A stretch of DNA of 64,000 bases from Phycisphaerales bacterium (GTDB taxonomy: Bacteria > Planctomycetota > Phycisphaerae > Phycisphaerales > UBA1924), in the NCBI GenBank assembly GCA_026982335.1, contig JALSHH010000047.1:1-64000 (forward strand). Direction: 5' to 3'. Each line of letters begins with the position of its first letter. Within the stretch, counting starts at the first letter, position 1. A model generated the notes under the pieces. That model saw nothing but the letters and a program-made list of their open reading frames with translations, had not been told where the DNA came from and made no database searches. A program made the translations under genes and the position numbers. Below, piece after piece: positions 61,881 through 64,000 of the stretch.

Positions 61881-62549
61881 CTATTGATACGACTGGGCTT
61901 GGACAACGAGGGTCTGGACTTGCTCAAAGAGAGTGTCGAGGGCTTGGTCCGTACCTGCTTCCATAAGGGCTTTGGCGTTGATGGGCTCGCCATAGCATAC
62001 GACGATGCGTTTGGTGAAAAGCCTAGGGAGTTTCTTTTGGCGTGGCCAAGCATCAAATGCCCCGGCGATCCCCACAGGGACAATCTGACAATCCGTGCGC
62101 TTGAGCAGTACAGCAATTCCTCGTTGAAAAGGGTGCATCTGGCCATCGGGTGTGCGTGAACCTTCTGGGAAAACAACCATCATCTTCCCCGCGTTCATTT
62201 TGGCGATGGTTGCTTTCATGGCTCCTGCATCGCCTGTACCTTGCTTGATGGGCATGGCATGGAGTTGTTTGATGAGCCAGCCGAAGGGTTTGAAGTTGAA
62301 GAGTCCGCCTCGGGCGAGGAAGTCGGTCTGTCGATGCCGAATGCCCACCGCGACCGCAGGGGGATCCAAAAAGGATTGGTGATTGGCGAGCATCAAGACC
62401 GGGCCTGTCGAAGGGACATGATGAACATTGACGCGTTTGAGCCGATAGAAAAGAACCAGCAAAAACAGAACTGTCTCTCGGCAGCAATCAAAGAAGATCA
62501 ACGAAGCAAGCGATGAACCTGGGTGTCTTTGGCGATAGCGAGCAAGCAT
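61881..62549 (-). CDS. plsC: 1-acyl-sn-glycerol-3-phosphate acyltransferase
   Basis: 222 residues, membrane-associated acyltransferase that makes phosphatidic acid. Motif I 'NHQSFLDP' (H57-x4-D62), motif III 'FPEGSRT' at 127-133 and motif IV-like 'IVPVGI'. One hydrophobic N-terminal segment ('ETVLFLLVLFY'). No Shine-Dalgarno site; TACACT ends 6 nt before the ATG. cmk lies 70 bp upstream on the same strand, a neighbourhood also common in Firmicutes (cmk-plsC). Convergent with the FlgI-like gene. Confidence 0.93.
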   Translation of the reverse strand: MLARYRQRHPGSSLASLIFFDCCRETVLFLLVLFYRLKRVNVHHVPSTGPVLMLANHQSFLDPPAVAVGIRHRQTDFLARGGLFNFKPFGWLIKQLHAMPIKQGTGDAGAMKATIAKMNAGKMMVVFPEGSRTPDGQMHPFQRGIAVLLKRTDCQIVPVGIAGAFDAWPRQKKLPRLFTKRIVVCYGEPINAKALMEAGTDQALDTLFEQVQTLVVQAQSYQ

Positions 62550-62555
62550 GGAAGG

Positions 62556-62561
62556 AGTGTA
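62556..62561 (-). promoter_or_regulatory. -10-like TACACT 6 nt before plsC start (leaderless-type)
   Basis: 'CCTACACTCCTTCC' precedes the plsC ATG on the minus strand, almost the same string as before serS and the oxidoreductase. Confidence 0.5.
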
Positions 62562-62619
62562 GGTCCCTGCCTGTAGACCAATCCTTCAACCCCAACCTCA
62601 AAACCTCAACCTCAGCCCT

Positions 62620-63408
62620 TCACTCAGTGCTGATCAAATCGGCGATGCGTTCGCGGGTGTGTTGTTCGAGCAGGTCGATAACGCCTTGGACATCGTACTT
62701 GGAGGTGTCGACGCGAATGGCATCGTCTGGGCAGACCAACGGGCCATCCGATCGGTTCGAGTCGATCTCGTCGCGTTTAACGATCCGTTCACACATCTGG
62801 GCAAGATCCATCGTGTCGGCGAGCCCAAGCTGGTCGATCCTTCGTTTGGCGCGGACTTCTGGGTCGGCATCGAGGTAGAACTTGATCGCAGCATCAGGAA
62901 ACACGATCGACCCCTGATCGCGTCCTTCGGTCACCAATCGCGGATGTTGGGCACCAATGACGCGTTGCTTACGAACCATATGATGGCGAAGCTCAGGGAT
63001 CGCAGCGACCCACGAAACCAACAGCGTCACATCATCGTCGCGAATGCGATGGTCGATCGGGGCATCCCAGGCAAGGATCATCGGTGGATCATGCTGCCAG
63101 TCGAAATGCAGATCGGCGCCCAAAACCATCGAAACAAGCTCGCCGACTTCTTCCTTGTCGATCTTCCGATCGATCATGATCGCGGTGGCAGCACGATACA
63201 TCGCGCCGGTATCGAGGAAGTCGAGTCCCAATCGCTTGGCGAGCTGACGGGCAACAGTGGACTTGCCCGTCCCGGCGGGCCCGTCAATGGTGATGATGAC
63301 TGGATGATACTTTGGCAACTCAAACCCCGTGCATTCGATATAAGCCCCTGGTTTTGCCTTTGATTTGGCTTCGGCTTCTGGCTTGGATGTAGATGGCGTC
63401 TCCAACAC
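62620..63408 (-). CDS. cmk: Cytidylate kinase
   Basis: About 262 residues. P-loop 'ITIDGPAGTGKSTVARQLAKRLG', 'FLDTGAMYRAATAIMI', 'RLVTEGRDQGSIVFPDAAIKFYLDADPEVRAKRRIDQL' (with GRD motif) and 'RDEIDSNRSDGPLVCPDDAIRVDTS' are the CMP kinase family blocks. It phosphorylates CMP/dCMP. Start unclear: GTG 63408 has GGGGG at 7 nt; the track TTG at 63465 would overlap the upstream gene by 17 bp. Either way there is a 30-50 residue Lys/Ala-rich N-terminal extension before the P-loop domain. Confidence 0.92.
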   Translation of the reverse strand: MLETPSTSKPEAEAKSKAKPGAYIECTGFELPKYHPVIITIDGPAGTGKSTVARQLAKRLGLDFLDTGAMYRAATAIMIDRKIDKEEVGELVSMVLGADLHFDWQHDPPMILAWDAPIDHRIRDDDVTLLVSWVAAIPELRHHMVRKQRVIGAQHPRLVTEGRDQGSIVFPDAAIKFYLDADPEVRAKRRIDQLGLADTMDLAQMCERIVKRDEIDSNRSDGPLVCPDDAIRVDTSKYDVQGVIDLLEQHTRERIADLISTE

Positions 63409-63448
63409 GATCGAACCCCCATCGCTGCGCGTCTGTCTCTGCGAGTCA

Positions 63449-64000
63449 TCAAGACGAATCGGCAATCTCGATCAATGCGGACTCGATCGCATCACGAGAT
63501 TGCAACACCCCGAGTGTACCATCACCGCCCCCCCTGTAGTCAAGGGCAATATTGCCATCAAACCCGACCGCCTTGATCGCGCCGACCAAAGGCAAAAGAT
63601 CATACCCCACATGAACTGGAGGCAAGTCTGCATCCATCGCTTCGAGCTCGGCAGCCAATGCATCCAATCCGGTCAATCCACCCGCCTTTTTAGGCGATCC
63701 TGCCTCATCATCTGCCCCATCGCCCACAGGCTCGGGGTCTTCAAACCCCAAGGTTGATGCATTGACCACCGTGGCGTACGGGGTCAGTCGGCGAAGATAA
63801 GCCACTGGATCACCAGACTCCATCGCCTGCGAAAAATCTGGATTTGTCCCGATCCGGAACCCACCGATCCCCTTCACCATGTCCGAAACACGGTCTGGAT
63901 CGCTCGTCAACCCCGCCATCGGGGAGATCAGCACATTGATGTCAATTTTGTCCGCGACATCGAGGATCTGCCTCATCCGGAAGACTGCAAGGTCAAATGC
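63449..64000 (-). CDS. Sugar phosphate isomerase/epimerase family TIM-barrel protein, partial
   Basis: The 5' part lies beyond the right edge; the reading frame is open to base 64000 ('AFDLAVFRMRQILDVAD'). 'FRIGTNPDF', 'YLRRLTPYATVVNASTLGFED' and 'DLLPLVGAIKAVGFDGNIALDYRGGGDGTLGVLQSRDAIESAL' fit the C-terminal half of the xylose-isomerase-like AP_endonuc_2 family. An acidic insert ('DPEPVGDGADDEAGS') interrupts the barrel. Substrate unknown. Immediately upstream of cmk on the same strand. Confidence 0.75.
   Translation of the reverse strand, partial: AFDLAVFRMRQILDVADKIDINVLISPMAGLTSDPDRVSDMVKGIGGFRIGTNPDFSQAMESGDPVAYLRRLTPYATVVNASTLGFEDPEPVGDGADDEAGSPKKAGGLTGLDALAAELEAMDADLPPVHVGYDLLPLVGAIKAVGFDGNIALDYRGGGDGTLGVLQSRDAIESALIEIADSS

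Overview
The window looks like a chromosomal segment of a marine-type planctomycete of the class Phycisphaerae. Evidence: a secreted protein ending in the GC-type dockerin seen in that group, a prepilin-like protein with the planctomycete 'FTLIELLVVIAIIALLIGILLPAL'-style leader, a type III glutamine synthetase, a B12-dependent ribonucleotide reductase carrying an 'SRDREGAG' repeat insertion, and core genes of Gram-negative lipid A/LPS synthesis (lpxK, hldE). Base composition is moderately GC-rich and even. There is no phage, IS element, CRISPR array or rRNA. I found one tRNA.

Layout. 0-9.8 kb: a heme-sensor chemoreceptor (truncated at the left edge), glnN, tRNA-Leu(UAA), a secreted metalloprotease/beta-helix/dockerin protein, a Cys/Met-metabolism PLP enzyme, a family 2 glycosyltransferase, a tiny basic ORF with perfect ribosome binding site and terminator, and a nitrilase-family amidase. 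9.9-13.7 kb: the normally clustered rplS, rpsP and trmD, here scattered and interrupted by an oxidoreductase, then a cysteine-rich lipoprotein. 13.7-24.3 kb: hldE, an ASCH protein, maf, panE, an OmcB-like repeat lipoprotein, lpxK, serS, ogt and an RluD-type pseudouridine synthase. 24.3-28.3 kb: a TPR-like membrane protein, a degenerate MnmE-like GTPase, coaX and an unknown protein. 28.7-37.3 kb: a large secretin with an N-terminal helical/TPR region, an STAS plus RsbW-like pair (partner switching), an iscS-iscU-iscA cluster, an ACT-domain protein and a TlpA-like thioredoxin. 37.4-49.8 kb: trxB, a primary-type sigma-70 factor, a UVR-motif protein, mnmG, a ClpP-fold secreted protein, a prepilin-like protein, a WcaJ-type sugar transferase, a DnaJ homologue without zinc finger and a CpcT-like/FKBP fusion. 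50-64 kb: two related two-TM proteins, mdh, an unknown protein with a C10 tract at its start codon, nrdJ and dcd, a FlgI-like lipoprotein, plsC, cmk and a sugar-phosphate isomerase (cut at the right edge).

How the genes fit together. Most are housekeeping: translation and tRNA modification (rplS, rpsP, trmD, serS, mnmG, rluD-like), nucleotide supply (dcd-nrdJ, cmk), Fe-S assembly, thiol redox (trxB, TlpA-like), envelope and polysaccharide biogenesis (lpxK, hldE, plsC, glycosyltransferases, secretin, lipoproteins).

The most interesting cross-cutting signal is architectural: at least ten genes have a -10-like hexamer (TACACT, TATCAT, TATTAT and similar) ending 5-6 nt before the start codon and no Shine-Dalgarno sequence, the signature of leaderless transcripts, while other genes in the same window have strong GGAG-type sites. 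I did not find a clear new defence or biosynthetic system. The best candidates for undescribed biology are the leaderless promoter class, the 30-residue basic ORF, the dispersed repeat inserted in frame into nrdJ, the FlgI-like HEAT lipoprotein and the CpcT-FKBP fusion.
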